Positions 1-9,140 of a stretch of 64,000 nucleotides of DNA are shown here, piece by piece; the stretch's first letter is position 1; each line of letters begins with the position of its first letter. Under the pieces are notes generated by a model. That model made no database searches and was not told the origin of the DNA. It was given only the letters and a program-made list of their open reading frames with translations. The stretch spans positions 1-64,000 of the forward strand of contig NZ_JAUSUJ010000033.1 of NCBI RefSeq assembly GCF_030813915.1. The letters run 5' to 3'. The stretch is from Rhodoplanes tepidamans (GTDB lineage: Bacteria > Pseudomonadota > Alphaproteobacteria > Rhizobiales > Xanthobacteraceae). The translations under genes and the position numbers were made by a program.

Positions 1-119
1 CGCTACTCGCTACTCGCTACTCGCTACTCGCTACTCGCTACTCGCTACTCGCTACTCGCTACTCGCTACTCGCTACTCGCTACTCGCTACTCGCTGACCG
101 CTACCCGCCGACCGCCGCG
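1..119. repeat. 7-bp tandem repeat running into the 3' end of the DUF6456 gene
   Basis: The window opens inside a tandem array of the unit CGCTACT. Thirteen perfect copies fill positions 1-91, followed by degenerate units at 92-98, 99-105, 106-112 and 113-119. The array is cut by the window edge, so its full length is unknown. The degenerate copies overlap the end of the reverse-strand gene at 101-739, whose TAG stop (101-103) is part of a repeat unit read on the minus strand. A 7-bp unit is not a multiple of three, so copy-number change inside the coding part would shift the frame. Confidence 0.95.
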
Positions 120-739
120 TCGGCCTGCCAGGCCCGCAGCGGGGCGCCGGCGCGGCCGCGGGCCTCGGCGGCGAGGCCGTAGTGGCGGGCGAGCCGGTCG
201 AGGCCGAGCTGCAGCACCACCTTGGCGGAGCGCGGCGGCCAGCCGCGCTCGCGCTCGACGTCCTCCAGCCCCTTGAGGAAGCAGCAGACGTCGACCAGGA
301 GGCCGGCGAACTCGGTGCCGGCCGCCCGCAGCGCCGCGGCGAGCCGCTGGCGCGCCGCCAGGACGGCGTCGGTCATGCCGGCCGGCCCGCCGCCGCCGGC
401 GCTGCCCGGGGCGAGCGGCGCCGACCAGTCGACCGACAGGCGCGGCCCGATCTGGGCGAAGGTGAAATCGGCGCGCAGCCGCTCGCCGGCCAGGACCTGC
501 ACCGGCTCGATCATCGGCCGGCCGTCGCGGCCCTTGCGGCGGGCGAGCCAGGCGAGCGGGCTCTCGGCCTCGTTGACGACCACGGTGGCGGCCGGCCCGG
601 CGCCGGCCGCCGCGTCGGGGTCCGGCCGGCGGGCGAGCGCCAGCCGCCGGGCCCGGAACGGCCCGACCGCGGCGGCGTCCGCCGCCGCGAGCGGAGCGGC
701 GGCGCCCCGGGCGCGGCCCCGGCGGGCGGGGCGGCTCAT
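101..739 (-). CDS. DUF6456 domain protein
   Basis: A 212-residue protein. From about residue 55 it carries the block ESPLAWLARRKGRDGRP, then RLRADFT, then DVCCFLKGLEDVERERGWP and a final KVVLQLGLDRLARHYG. I recognise this as the DUF6456 domain typical of Hyphomicrobiales; its function is not established, although relatives often occur with helix-turn-helix segments. The first 50 residues are Arg/Ala-rich and low in complexity. I start at ATG 739 because the frame further upstream (to 1045) is arginine-rich and unlike the family, but a longer start cannot be excluded. The stop codon lies in degenerate copies of the 7-bp tandem repeat. Confidence 0.8.
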   Translation of the reverse strand: MSRPARRGRARGAAAPLAAADAAAVGPFRARRLALARRPDPDAAAGAGPAATVVVNEAESPLAWLARRKGRDGRPMIEPVQVLAGERLRADFTFAQIGPRLSVDWSAPLAPGSAGGGGPAGMTDAVLAARQRLAAALRAAGTEFAGLLVDVCCFLKGLEDVERERGWPPRSAKVVLQLGLDRLARHYGLAAEARGRAGAPLRAWQADAAVGG

Positions 740-1135
740 GCCGGCCCCCGGGTGGCAGCGGGGGCGGCGACACCCCGGTCCGGCGAAGCGAAGGACAGTT
801 CCCGATTCCCCATGGCGACCTCTCCAGAGACCCGATATAGGAATTTTTACCTTTTCGCGGGCCGCCGTCAAGCCGCCCCGAAGGATTTCACCCGCGGGGC
901 CGGCGTGACCGGCCGGGCATGCGCCGTCGCGGGCGGAATCGCGTGCGGCGCGGCGGGGATGCCGCGGCCGATCCCGCGGCCACGATAGGACTTCAGTCAG
1001 GCATCGGCCGGGCCGCATCCTTCGAGGCCCGGCTGCGCCGGGCACCTCAGGACGACGGGTCGGGTTCAGGGCCGTTGGTATCAGGTATCGGCCCGGGCCG
1101 GGCCTCGGGGGGCCGGGCCTCGGGAGGCCGGAGTC
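740..1135. other. Gap without a recognisable gene
   Basis: About 400 bases between the start of the DUF6456 gene and the putative mucR terminator. It contains an AT-richer patch near 836-858 that may belong to the promoter of the DUF6456 gene, and otherwise GC-rich sequence including a short direct repeat of CGGGCCTCGG near 1100-1125. No convincing coding region or RNA gene was seen. Confidence 0.5.
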
Positions 1136-1184
1136 GAAAAAGCCCCGCCCGACGAGAAAGCCCGCCGGGCAAGGACCCGGCGGG
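1136..1184 (-). terminator. Probable intrinsic terminator of mucR
   Basis: Arms CCCGCCGGG (1161-1169) and CCCGGCGGG (1176-1184) pair perfectly over 9 bp with a 6-base loop. Read on the minus strand, the hairpin is followed by CTTTCTC, a further GC stem-like stretch and a TTTTT run at 1136-1140. It sits about 115 bases past the mucR stop codon. Confidence 0.55.
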
Positions 1185-1297
1185 CGCGAACACGTCGATG
1201 CGTGCAGCCGGCCTCCGGCGCGCCGGAGGACCGGGCGCCGCGTTGCGGCACCGGGACGGCCCTACCGGGTCCCTGGGGGACCCGCGGGCCGTCCGGC

Positions 1298-1711
1298 TCA
1301 CTTCGCCCGGCGGCGGCGCTGCTGACCGAGGCCCATCTGCTTGGCGAGTTGGGACCGGGCCGCCGCGTAGTTCGGCGCCACCATCGGATAGTCCGGCGGC
1401 AGGCCCCATTTGTCGCGGTACTGCTCCGGGGTCATGTTGTACTGGGTCCGGAGGTGCCGCTTCAGCGACTTGAACTTTTTGCCGTCCTCGAGGCAGACGA
1501 TGTATTCCGGCGTGATCGACTTCTTGACCGAGACCGCCGGCTTCAGCGGTTCCACCGGGGCGTCGCTCTGCCCGCCCGAGACCCGCAGCAACGCCGAGTG
1601 AATCTGGTTGATCAGGCTGGGAATATCACCTGCCGATATGCTGTTGTTGCTGACATAGGCCGAGACGATGTCGGCGGTCAGCTCAATATAGTTCTGCGCG
1701 CTCTCGCCCAT
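1298..1711 (-). CDS. mucR: MucR/Ros family transcriptional regulator
   Basis: A 137-residue protein closely matching the MucR/Ros family, DNA-binding regulators of exopolysaccharide, motility and cell-cycle genes in alphaproteobacteria. The N-terminal half (residues 1-60) resembles the MucR oligomerisation region. The Ros-type finger runs over about residues 70-110, with KSLKRHLRTQYNMTPEQYR and the family C-terminal block PMVAPNYAAARSQLAKQMG. Cys73, Asp76 and His86 occupy three ligand positions, but the place of the last His pair holds Gln90-Tyr91. Single gene with its own probable terminator; the upstream gap has inverted repeats that might serve in autoregulation (inference). ATG at 1711 is the family-typical start (MGESAQNYIELTADIV). 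Confidence 0.93.
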   Translation of the reverse strand: MGESAQNYIELTADIVSAYVSNNSISAGDIPSLINQIHSALLRVSGGQSDAPVEPLKPAVSVKKSITPEYIVCLEDGKKFKSLKRHLRTQYNMTPEQYRDKWGLPPDYPMVAPNYAAARSQLAKQMGLGQQRRRRAK

Positions 1712-2262
1712 CTTAGTTTCATTTCTCTTTGGAATGACCCGATCGCTCCCGCCCGGATCTCCCGCCCCTCGGGGCCCGGCCGAGCCGTGAGGCCAGACGA
1801 CATCCCGGCCGACTCGCGAGAACTCTTCCTATGTATCGCCATTGCTCGGGAAAGCAAGAAGAGATTCGCCCGCTGTAGATGTGCGCGTGAACTCGAAAAC
1901 AGAAGCGGCCGACTATTCGACGGATCGACAAGGGAAAGTACAGCTTTGTACGTTCAAATCGGCATGCCTCGCATGCCGGGAGCGCGCCCCCGGGGCCGTC
2001 GCGAACCGCGACATGCCCCGCACCCGGCACCACAGAGGCTTGTTTTTGTGGCGCAACCCCGGCAGGCCGCGGCGGATCCGGGCGCCGGCGCGCGGGCCCT
2101 GTCCTCGACTTGAGCGAACCCGCGGTTCGACAGTCGACCACCTGCGATTTGCACCCGCCCGCCCGCCGCCTACATTGGGGCAAGTCTTCCGCGCCCGACC
2201 GGGCCGGACCCGCACCCGCCAGGGCCGGCCGATCGCGTCGCCCGAACCACCGAGAGCCACCG
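1712..2262. promoter_or_regulatory. Divergent mucR/ptrB intergenic region with inverted repeats
   Basis: Roughly 550 bases between two divergently transcribed genes. Two clear inverted repeats are visible: GTACA-4-TGTAC at 1938-1951, and CGGCATG-5-CATGCCG at 1960-1978. The part just upstream of mucR (1712-1735) is AT-rich, as expected for a promoter or a MucR-type binding site. No gene was recognised here. Assigning a regulator to these repeats would be guesswork. Confidence 0.4.
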
Positions 2263-4374
2263 ATGCTGGACCGCGTCTCCCGCCCCCCTGCCCCGCCCCG
2301 CGTCGAGGAGCGCCCGAGCGTCTCGGTGCACCACGGCGTCACCCTGACCGACGAGTACGCCTGGCTGCGCGCCCCCAACTGGCAGGCCGTGATGCGCGAC
2401 CCGAGCGTGCTGGATCCGGCGATCCGGGCCGTGCTGGAGGCCGAGAACGCCCATGCCGAGGCGGCGCTCGCCCCGACCGCCGCCCTGCAGGAGACGCTGT
2501 TCGCCGAGATGAAGGGCCGGATCAAGGAGGACGACGCCGGCGTGCCGGTGCCGGACGGCCCGTTCGCCTACTATTCGCGCCACCGCGAGGGCGGCGAGCA
2601 CCCGCTGCTCTGCCGCATCCCGCGCGACGGCGGGCCCGAGGAGATTCTGCTCGACGGCGACGCGCTCGCCGCCGGCAAGGCGTTCTTCAGCCTGGGCGGC
2701 GGCGAGCACTCGCCCGACCACCGGCTGATCGCCTGGAGCGCCGACGACCGCGGCTCGGAATTCTTCACCACCCGGGTGCGCGACGTCGTCGCCGGCACCG
2801 ACCTGCCGGACGTGGTGCCGGAGGCCTCCGGCGGCGTCGTCTGGACGGCGGACTCGCGCGCCTTCTACTACGTGAAGCTCGACGAGCAGCACCGGCCCAC
2901 CCGGGTGTTCCGCCACCGGCTCGGCACGCCGGCCGAGGCGGACGTGGAGGTGTTCCACACCGCCGATCCGGGCTTCTTCGTCTCGATCGCCGGCCTGCAG
3001 TCGCGCCGCTTCGCCGAGATCTCGGTGCACGACCACGAGTCGGCCGAGGCCTGGCTGATCGACCTCGAGGCCGCCGACGCGACGCCGACCCTGGTGACGC
3101 CGCGCGAGAAGCAGCTGCGCTACGACGTCGAGCACCATCCCGACCACGAGGGCGGCCCGGTGCTGTTCGTCCGCACCAATGCCGACGACGCCGAGGACTT
3201 CAAGATCGCGGTGGCGCCACTGGCGACGCCGGGCCGCGCCCACTGGCGCGACCTCGTCCCGCACCGGCCCGGCGTGTTCGTGCTCGGCTTCGCCGTGACG
3301 CGCGACTGGCTGGTGCGGCTGGAGCGGGTCGACGGCCTGCCGCGCATCGTGGTGCGCCGGCTCGCCACCGGCGACGAGCACGTGATCGCCTTCGACGAGG
3401 AGGCCTACTCGCTCGGCATGGCCGGCGGCTACGAGTTCGAGACCGACACGCTGCGCTTCAACTACTCGTCGATGACGACGCCGACCGAGACCTGGGACTA
3501 CGACTGCGCCACCCGGGCCCGGGTGCTGCGCAAGCGCCAGGAGGTGCCGAGCGGCCACGATCCGGCCGCCTACGTGACGCGCCGCCTGCTGGCGCCGGCG
3601 CACGACGGCGAGACCGTGCCGGTGTCGCTGCTCGCCCGCCGCGACACGCCGCTCGACGGCACCGCGCCGGCGCTGGTCTACGCCTACGGCTCCTACGGCA
3701 TGTCGACGCCGGCGGCGTTCTCGACCAGCCGGCTGTCGCTGGTCGACCGCGGCTTCGTCTACGCCATCGTCCACGCGCGCGGCGGCACCGAGAAGGGCTG
3801 GCGCTGGTACCGCGAGGGCAAGCTCGCCAACAAGCCGAACACCTTCAGGGACGTGATCTCGGCCACCGAGCATCTGGTGCGCGAGAAGATCGTGGCGCCC
3901 GACCGCGTCGTCGCGCATGGCGGCTCGGCCGGCGGCATGCTGATCGGCGCCCTCGCCAACATGCGGCCGGATCTGTTCGCGGGCCTCATTGCCGAGGTGC
4001 CGTTCGTCGACGTGCTCAACACCATGCTGGACGAGACGCTGCCGCTCACCCCGCCCGAGTGGCCGGAGTGGGGCGATCCGATCCGTGACGAGGCGGCGTT
4101 CCACACGATCCGGTCCTACTCGCCCTACGACAACGTCGGACGCCAAGCCTATCCGGCCATCCTGGCGCTCGCCGGGCTGACCGATCCGCGCGTCACCTAC
4201 TGGGAGCCGGCCAAGTGGGTGGCGCGGCTGCGCCGCCTGAAGACCAACGACGACCTCGTGCTGCTGCGGACCAATCTCGACGCCGGCCACGGCGGCGCCG
4301 CCGGCCGCTTCGAGCGCCTGCGCGAGGTCGCCCTCTCCTACGCCTTCGCCATCGCGGTGGCGGGACGGGAGTAG
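2263..4374 (+). CDS. ptrB: Oligopeptidase B (prolyl oligopeptidase family)
   Basis: A 703-residue serine peptidase of family S9A, the usual length for oligopeptidase B, which cleaves short peptides after basic residues, normally in the cytoplasm. There is no signal peptide. The N-terminal beta-propeller part includes HHGVTLTDEYAWLR. The C-terminal alpha/beta-hydrolase part carries the nucleophile in GGSAGG (Ser555), a probable acid in LTDPRV (Asp641) and the histidine in DAGHGG (His676). YAYGSYG and HARGGTEKGWRWY are family hallmarks. I start at ATG 2263 (MLDRVSRPPAPPRVEERPS) because the frame upstream is low-complexity. Monocistronic, followed by a dispersed palindromic element. Confidence 0.95.
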   Translation: MLDRVSRPPAPPRVEERPSVSVHHGVTLTDEYAWLRAPNWQAVMRDPSVLDPAIRAVLEAENAHAEAALAPTAALQETLFAEMKGRIKEDDAGVPVPDGPFAYYSRHREGGEHPLLCRIPRDGGPEEILLDGDALAAGKAFFSLGGGEHSPDHRLIAWSADDRGSEFFTTRVRDVVAGTDLPDVVPEASGGVVWTADSRAFYYVKLDEQHRPTRVFRHRLGTPAEADVEVFHTADPGFFVSIAGLQSRRFAEISVHDHESAEAWLIDLEAADATPTLVTPREKQLRYDVEHHPDHEGGPVLFVRTNADDAEDFKIAVAPLATPGRAHWRDLVPHRPGVFVLGFAVTRDWLVRLERVDGLPRIVVRRLATGDEHVIAFDEEAYSLGMAGGYEFETDTLRFNYSSMTTPTETWDYDCATRARVLRKRQEVPSGHDPAAYVTRRLLAPAHDGETVPVSLLARRDTPLDGTAPALVYAYGSYGMSTPAAFSTSRLSLVDRGFVYAIVHARGGTEKGWRWYREGKLANKPNTFRDVISATEHLVREKIVAPDRVVAHGGSAGGMLIGALANMRPDLFAGLIAEVPFVDVLNTMLDETLPLTPPEWPEWGDPIRDEAAFHTIRSYSPYDNVGRQAYPAILALAGLTDPRVTYWEPAKWVARLRRLKTNDDLVLLRTNLDAGHGGAAGRFERLREVALSYAFAIAVAGRE

Positions 4375-4388
4375 CGGGCGCTGTTCTT

Positions 4389-4536
4389 CACCTCTCCCCG
4401 CCGGGGAGAGGTCGGATCACGCGCGAGAGCGCGAGATCCGGGTGAGGGGGTGCCGAGGCCCGCCAACTGGCGCCGTAACCCCTCACCCCGGTGCGCGCTT
4501 CGCGCGCCCCGACCCTCTTCCTCAGGGAGAGGGTGA
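4389..4536. repeat. Composite dispersed palindromic element, family A, copy 1
   Basis: About 150 bases made of four hairpin modules joined by conserved connectors: CCTCTCCCCGCCGGGGAGAGG, a second hairpin around GCGCGAGAGCGCG, the connector GGTGAGGGG...CGCCGTAA, a third hairpin GTGCGCGCTTCGCGCGC, and CCCTCTTCCTCAGGGAGAGGG. The same arrangement in inverse orientation occurs at 59941-60083, and a one-hairpin remnant at 60842-60871. It lies between the convergent genes ptrB and the TctC-type gene and could also act as a bidirectional transcription stop. Confidence 0.85.
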
Positions 4537-4626
4537 AGGCGCCTGCGGCGGCCTCGACGCTCGGCCTGACAGCCGTGCGGCGAACCGGGCCTGACGGGTC
4601 AGACGGCGCGACAGTCGCCCGTCACC

Positions 4627-5631
4627 TCACTCCGCCCTGATGCCGGCGGACTTGACGATCGGCCACCACTTGTCGATCTCGGCCTTCTGGTAGGCGGCGA
4701 GCGCGGCCGGCGTCTGCTGGTCGGGCGGGAAGATCACCTGGGCGAGGTCCTCGAGCTTCTTCCTGGTCGCCGGGTCGGCGAGCGCGGTGCGCAGCGCGGC
4801 GTTGAGCCTGTCGATCGCCTCCTTGGGCGTGCCCTTGGGGGCCCACAGCGCGTGCCAGAACGTGTAGTAGAAGCCCGGCAGGCCGGCCTCGTCGGTGGTC
4901 GGCACGTCGGGCGCCACCTTCAGCCGCTCCTTGTTGGTCACCGCGTAGACCTTGATCAGGCCGGACTGGATGTGCGGCATCGAGGTGGCCGGCGTGTCGA
5001 GCTGGATGTCGGTGTTGCCGGCGATCAGATCCTGCATCGACTGGCCGGCGCCGCGATACGGCACCATGGTCCACTTCACGCCGAGCGTGTTCTGCAGCAG
5101 CACGCCGGAGATGTGGCTCGGCGTGCCGACCCCCGAGGTGCCCTCGGAGACCTTGCCGGGGTTCTCCTTGATCCACGCGACCAGCTCGGCGAGGTTCTTG
5201 GCCGGCATGGTCTTGCGCGCGACGATGAAGAACGGCTGGGTGGAGATCAGGCCGATCGGCTCGAAGTCGGCCATCAGGTCGTACTGCAGCGGGTAGATGG
5301 CGCCGTTGACCACGTTGGTGCCGGAATGGCCGATGCCGAACGTGTAGCCGTCCGGCGCGGCGCGGGCGACCCGCCCGACCCCGACCGTGCCGCCGGCGCC
5401 CGTCGTGTTCTCGACGATCACGGGCTGGCCGAGCGCCGCCCGCATGCCCTCGGCGACGACGCGGGCGATCACGTCGGTGGATCCGCCCGGACCGAGCGGC
5501 ACCACCATGGTGACGGGCCGCGTCGGGTAGGACTGCGCGAGCGCCTGGCTCGTGGGCAGCACGAAAGACGTCGGCAGCGCGCCAAGCGCCGCCGCCGCGG
5601 CCCAGGCCGCGGCCAGCAAGACCCTCTTCAT
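4627..5631 (-). CDS. Tripartite tricarboxylate transporter substrate-binding protein (Bug/TctC family)
   Basis: A 334-residue exported binding protein. The signal peptide spans about residues 1-34 (MKRVLLAAAWAAAAALGALP, cleavage near QALAQ-SYPTRPV). Family marks follow: YPTRPVTMVVPLGPGGSTDV, the loop GAGGTVGVGRVARAAPDGYT, and the PYRGAGQSMQDLIAGN segment. Such proteins bind carboxylates or other small organic anions in the periplasm and deliver them to a TctAB membrane pair, but solitary copies are very common and no tctAB lies here. The start at 5631 has a GAGGAAAC ribosome-binding site. It is transcribed divergently from the TRAP-type binding protein at 5879. Ligand unknown. Confidence 0.92.
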   Translation of the reverse strand: MKRVLLAAAWAAAAALGALPTSFVLPTSQALAQSYPTRPVTMVVPLGPGGSTDVIARVVAEGMRAALGQPVIVENTTGAGGTVGVGRVARAAPDGYTFGIGHSGTNVVNGAIYPLQYDLMADFEPIGLISTQPFFIVARKTMPAKNLAELVAWIKENPGKVSEGTSGVGTPSHISGVLLQNTLGVKWTMVPYRGAGQSMQDLIAGNTDIQLDTPATSMPHIQSGLIKVYAVTNKERLKVAPDVPTTDEAGLPGFYYTFWHALWAPKGTPKEAIDRLNAALRTALADPATRKKLEDLAQVIFPPDQQTPAALAAYQKAEIDKWWPIVKSAGIRAE

Positions 5632-5878
5632 TCCGTTTCCTCGACTGTTCTTGTCTGCGGCTTTGTATGCCGAGTTGAAGCGCCGCACTGTGGCGTCCCC
5701 CGGCCCGAAACACAAGCGCCGTCGTACCGCCGCGGTTGTCGCAGGCCAGGCGCGGTCCCCCACGCGGCCGATGCCGCGATCGCGCATTCGACACCCGCCC
5801 TGCGCCCCGTTAAGCTCGCGCCGGCAAGCCGCGCCGGAAGAAACGCGGCGATCCGGAAACGCAGACGCGAAAGTCCCC

Positions 5879-6802
5879 ATGAGCAAACCGATCGAGATCC
5901 GGATGGGCGGCTACGGACCGTCCACCACCTGCTTCAGCAAGGCCCTGAAGCTCGTCGGCGACCGCGTCGAGGCGCGGTTCGGCGACGCCGTCAGGGTGCG
6001 CTACGTCTGGAACATCATGGATCTCGGCTATCGGGCCGAGGACATCCTGTGGCTGGTCGAGTCGGGCGTGCTGAGCGTCGGCTACCAGTCGTCGAGCTAC
6101 CTGACCGACCGGGTGCCGGTGCTCGGCGTCGTCGACCTGCCCTTCGTGTTCGCCAGCAACGCGCAGGCGCGTGGCGCCATGGACGGCGCGCTCGGCGCCT
6201 TCCTGGCCGGCAAGATCGAGGAGACGGTCGACTACCGCATCCTCGGCTGGTTCGAGAACGGCTTCCGCCAGATCTCCAACCGCCTGCGGCCGGTGCGCAC
6301 CGCCGCCGACCTCGCCGGCATGAGCATCCGGGTCCTTCCAAGCGAGGTCCAGGCGAAGACCTTCGCGCTGCTCGGCGCGACGCCCCTGCGGCTCGATCTC
6401 ACCGAGGCGATCACCCGCATCAAGGCGGGCACGCTCGACGCGCAGGAGAACCCGCTCGCCAACACGGTGACGTATCACGTCCACGACTTCCACCGCTTCC
6501 ACACGGTGACCAACCACTTCTACGTCTCGCGCCCGGTGTTCTTCTGCCGGGCCCAGTTCGACGCCTGGCCGCGGGAGCTGCAGGAGACGATGCGCGAGGC
6601 GGTCGCGGAAGCCGTGGCGGCGCAGCGGGTGGCGACCGGCGAGGAGGACGACGACGCCCGCGAGGCGATCGCCGCGGCCGGCTGCGAGCTGATCACGCCG
6701 ACCGAGGCCGAGCACGCGACCTTCGTCGACGCGGTGGCCCCCCTGCTCGCCGAGGCGCGGGAGCGTTACGGCACCGAGGCGATGCGGCTGATCGGGCGCT
6801 GA
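5879..6802 (+). CDS. TRAP-type solute-binding (DctP family) protein without signal peptide
   Basis: A 307-residue protein with the DctP-type fold seen in LVESGVLSVGYQSSSYLTDR, LPFVFASNAQARGAMDG, GWFENGFRQISN, the helix-start motif AADLAGMSIRVLPS and the TRAP-specific block IKAGTLDAQENPLANTV. Normally such proteins are periplasmic receptors of TRAP transporters. This one begins MSKPIEIRMGGYGP directly at the first beta strand, with no hydrophobic leader. The upstream frame runs back into the opposite-strand gene and gives an Arg-rich peptide, not a signal sequence. No dctQ/dctM genes are adjacent. Either the protein acts in the cytoplasm, the leader has been lost, or the annotated start misses something. 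Confidence 0.85.
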   Translation: MSKPIEIRMGGYGPSTTCFSKALKLVGDRVEARFGDAVRVRYVWNIMDLGYRAEDILWLVESGVLSVGYQSSSYLTDRVPVLGVVDLPFVFASNAQARGAMDGALGAFLAGKIEETVDYRILGWFENGFRQISNRLRPVRTAADLAGMSIRVLPSEVQAKTFALLGATPLRLDLTEAITRIKAGTLDAQENPLANTVTYHVHDFHRFHTVTNHFYVSRPVFFCRAQFDAWPRELQETMREAVAEAVAAQRVATGEEDDDAREAIAAAGCELITPTEAEHATFVDAVAPLLAEARERYGTEAMRLIGR

Positions 6803-6832
6803 CGCGGCGCGCAGGCCGGGGACAGAAGCGTC

Positions 6833-6925
6833 ATGCGCGGGCTCGACCCGCGCACCCATCACCTTCACCGACAAGGCGCTTTGCTGCGAAGAGATGGGTC
6901 GCCGGGACGAGCCCGGCGACGACGT
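6833..6925. repeat. Paired inverted hairpins between convergent genes
   Basis: Two hairpin modules face each other: ATGCGCGGGCTCGACCCGCG (6833-6852) and ATGGGTCGCCGGGACGAGCC continuing to 6925. The second arm is roughly the reverse complement of the first, and each also folds on itself. The same GCCGGGACGAGCCCGGC core recurs at 56055-56091 and 56739-56771. It sits between the DctP-like gene and the convergent chemoreceptor gene. Confidence 0.7.
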
Positions 6926-6989
6926 CGGGAGACGTCGCGGGGACGCGCGGCTTCGGCCCGCACTCCTGCGCGAGCGGCCCACCCGCCGC

Positions 6990-9140
6990 TCAGGCGGCCC
7001 GCACCGTGCCGAGGAAGCGGACGACCTCGGCCTTCAGGCGGGCGCCGTTCTCGGCCAGCGCCTGCGCCGCGGTGAGCACCTGCTCGGAGGCCGTGCCGGT
7101 CTCGCTGGCGCCGCGCTGGACGTCGCCGACATGGGCGCTGACCTGCAGGGTGCCCTGCGCCGCCTGCTGGGCGTTGCGCGAGATCTCCTGGGTCGCGGCG
7201 CCCTGCTCCTCGACGGCGGCCGAGATGCCGGTCGCGATCTCCGACAGGCGGCCGATGGTGCCCGAGATCTCCTTGATGGCGGCGACGGACTCGCCCGTCG
7301 CCGTCTGCATGCCGGCGATCTGGCTGGCGATGTCGCCGGTCGCCTTGGCGGTCTGGGCGGCGAGCGCCTTCACCTCGGAGGCGACGACCGCGAAGCCCTT
7401 GCCGGCCTCGCCGGCCCGCGCCGCCTCGATGGTCGCGTTCAACGCCAGCAGATTGGTCTGCTCGGCGATCGCCGTGATCAGCTTGACCACGTCGCCGATC
7501 CGGGTCGCCGCCTGGGCCAGCTCGGCGACCTGCGCATTGGTGCGACCGGCCTGCTGCACGGCCCCGTCGGCGATGCGGCTCGACTCCTGCACCTGTCGAT
7601 TGATCTCGTGCACCGAGGCCGCCATCTGCTCGCTCGCCGAGGCGACCGACTGGACGTTGACGGCCGCCTCCTCCGAGGCGCTCGCCACCGTCGTCGTGAT
7701 CTCCTCGGTGCGCTGCGCCGTCGCGGTGAGCGTGTGGGCGGAGCTCTCGAGATCGGCGGACGTCGACGACACGGTCTCGATGATCTGGCCGAGTGCCGCC
7801 TCGAACCCGTCGGCGATCTTGTGGATCTCGTGCCGGCGCTGCACCGTCACCCGGCGCTCGGTGTCGGCCTGGAACTCGCGGTCGAAGGCGAGCTTGGACT
7901 GCATGGCCTGGATGTTGCGCAGCGCCTGGCCGATCTCGTCGTCGCGCTTGATCACGATGCGGCCGGTGAAGTCGCCACGGGCGATGCGGTCCATGGCGGC
8001 GTTGAGCCGCCCGAGCGGGCGCAGCGTCGCCTGGATGGTGCGCAGCCCCAGCCAGCCGCCGTAGACGAGCCCGATCGCGAGCATCGCGGCCATGAAGGCG
8101 AGCGCGAGGGTGTAGTCGCGATCGGAGGCGTCGAGCAGCAGCTTGGCCTCCTTGCCCTGGATGGCGACCAGCCGGTCGAGGTCGCTCTTGGCGGCGGCGT
8201 AGAGCGGCTCGACCGTGCCGATCAGCGACGCTCCGAGCTCGTCCTGCCTGCCCGCCGACAGGAGCGCCAGCGCCGGCGCGATGCCGGCCTCGAGGAAACG
8301 CTGCTGCTTGGGCGCGTAGGTGTCGGCGACCTCCTTCTCCTCGGGAGTCAGGTAGGTCGCGAGATAGGCCTTCCAGACCGTGTCGATCGCGTTGCGGTTG
8401 GCGGCGATGCGGCCGGCGACGTCGCCCGGCGCCTGCCCGGCGCGCGATCGCGCGATCGCGTCGTGGAGGGCGATCATGTCGTCCCTGAGCCGGTCGTTGA
8501 CGGTGAAGAGCTGCTGCAGCGGCACGACGCGGTCGTCGTACAGCGACTGCATCATCGCGGTGGTGTCGCGGGCGGCATACAGGCTGCCGACGCCGACCAG
8601 CAGGATGAAGCCGACCAGCACGGCGACCAGCGTGACGAGCCGCGCCTTCATGGTGCCGGTGAACAGCGAGAGCCGATCCCACAGGCTGCGCTCGCGCAGA
8701 AGGCCGGCGGCGAGCGTGAAGTCGCACCGTGTCTTGGCGCGGATCTGCGCATAGGCGCGCTCGGCGTCGGCGCGCTGCTCGGCGGTGAGCTTGGTGCGCA
8801 CCGACTGGAAGCCCGCGATCTGATCGTTCTCCCAGATCGGCGTGACGCTCGCCATCACCCAGTAGAAGTCGCCGTTCTTGCGCCGGTTCTTCACCGCGCC
8901 GGCCCACGGCTTGCCGGCCGCGATCGTGTCCCACAGATTGGCGTAGGCCTCGGCCGGCATGTCCGGATGCCGCACGATGTTGTGCGGCTGGCCCATCAGC
9001 TCGGCCTCCGAAAAGCCCGAGGCGGCGACGAACTGGTCGTTGACGTAGGTGATCTTCCCCTTCCGGTCGGTCTTCGACACGATCAGGGTGCCGTCGGGAA
9101 GCACATGCTCGGTGTTCGACACCGGAAGGTTCGAGCGCAT
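6990..9140 (-). CDS. Aer-like PAS-containing methyl-accepting chemotaxis (aerotaxis) receptor
   Basis: A 716-residue receptor. The N-terminal PAS domain (residues 15-118) matches Aer closely: [13 protein letters not shown] and [12 protein letters not shown]. Arg57, His58, Asp60 and Trp79 fall at the same numbers as residues implicated in FAD binding in E. coli Aer, so redox or oxygen sensing is likely. Two membrane helices (about 167-189 and 345-367) flank a roughly 150-residue extracytoplasmic helical domain that Aer itself lacks. A HAMP segment and a long MCP signalling domain follow, with the hairpin-tip block [17 protein letters not shown]. No che genes are near. Antisense reading frames of similar length are artefacts of GC-rich codon use. 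Confidence 0.93.
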   Translation of the reverse strand: MRSNLPVSNTEHVLPDGTLIVSKTDRKGKITYVNDQFVAASGFSEAELMGQPHNIVRHPDMPAEAYANLWDTIAAGKPWAGAVKNRRKNGDFYWVMASVTPIWENDQIAGFQSVRTKLTAEQRADAERAYAQIRAKTRCDFTLAAGLLRERSLWDRLSLFTGTMKARLVTLVAVLVGFILLVGVGSLYAARDTTAMMQSLYDDRVVPLQQLFTVNDRLRDDMIALHDAIARSRAGQAPGDVAGRIAANRNAIDTVWKAYLATYLTPEEKEVADTYAPKQQRFLEAGIAPALALLSAGRQDELGASLIGTVEPLYAAAKSDLDRLVAIQGKEAKLLLDASDRDYTLALAFMAAMLAIGLVYGGWLGLRTIQATLRPLGRLNAAMDRIARGDFTGRIVIKRDDEIGQALRNIQAMQSKLAFDREFQADTERRVTVQRRHEIHKIADGFEAALGQIIETVSSTSADLESSAHTLTATAQRTEEITTTVASASEEAAVNVQSVASASEQMAASVHEINRQVQESSRIADGAVQQAGRTNAQVAELAQAATRIGDVVKLITAIAEQTNLLALNATIEAARAGEAGKGFAVVASEVKALAAQTAKATGDIASQIAGMQTATGESVAAIKEISGTIGRLSEIATGISAAVEEQGAATQEISRNAQQAAQGTLQVSAHVGDVQRGASETGTASEQVLTAAQALAENGARLKAEVVRFLGTVRAA

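Noticed and set aside
1-95. CRISPR array
   Set aside because: The repeat unit is 7 bp with no spacers, so it is a simple tandem repeat.
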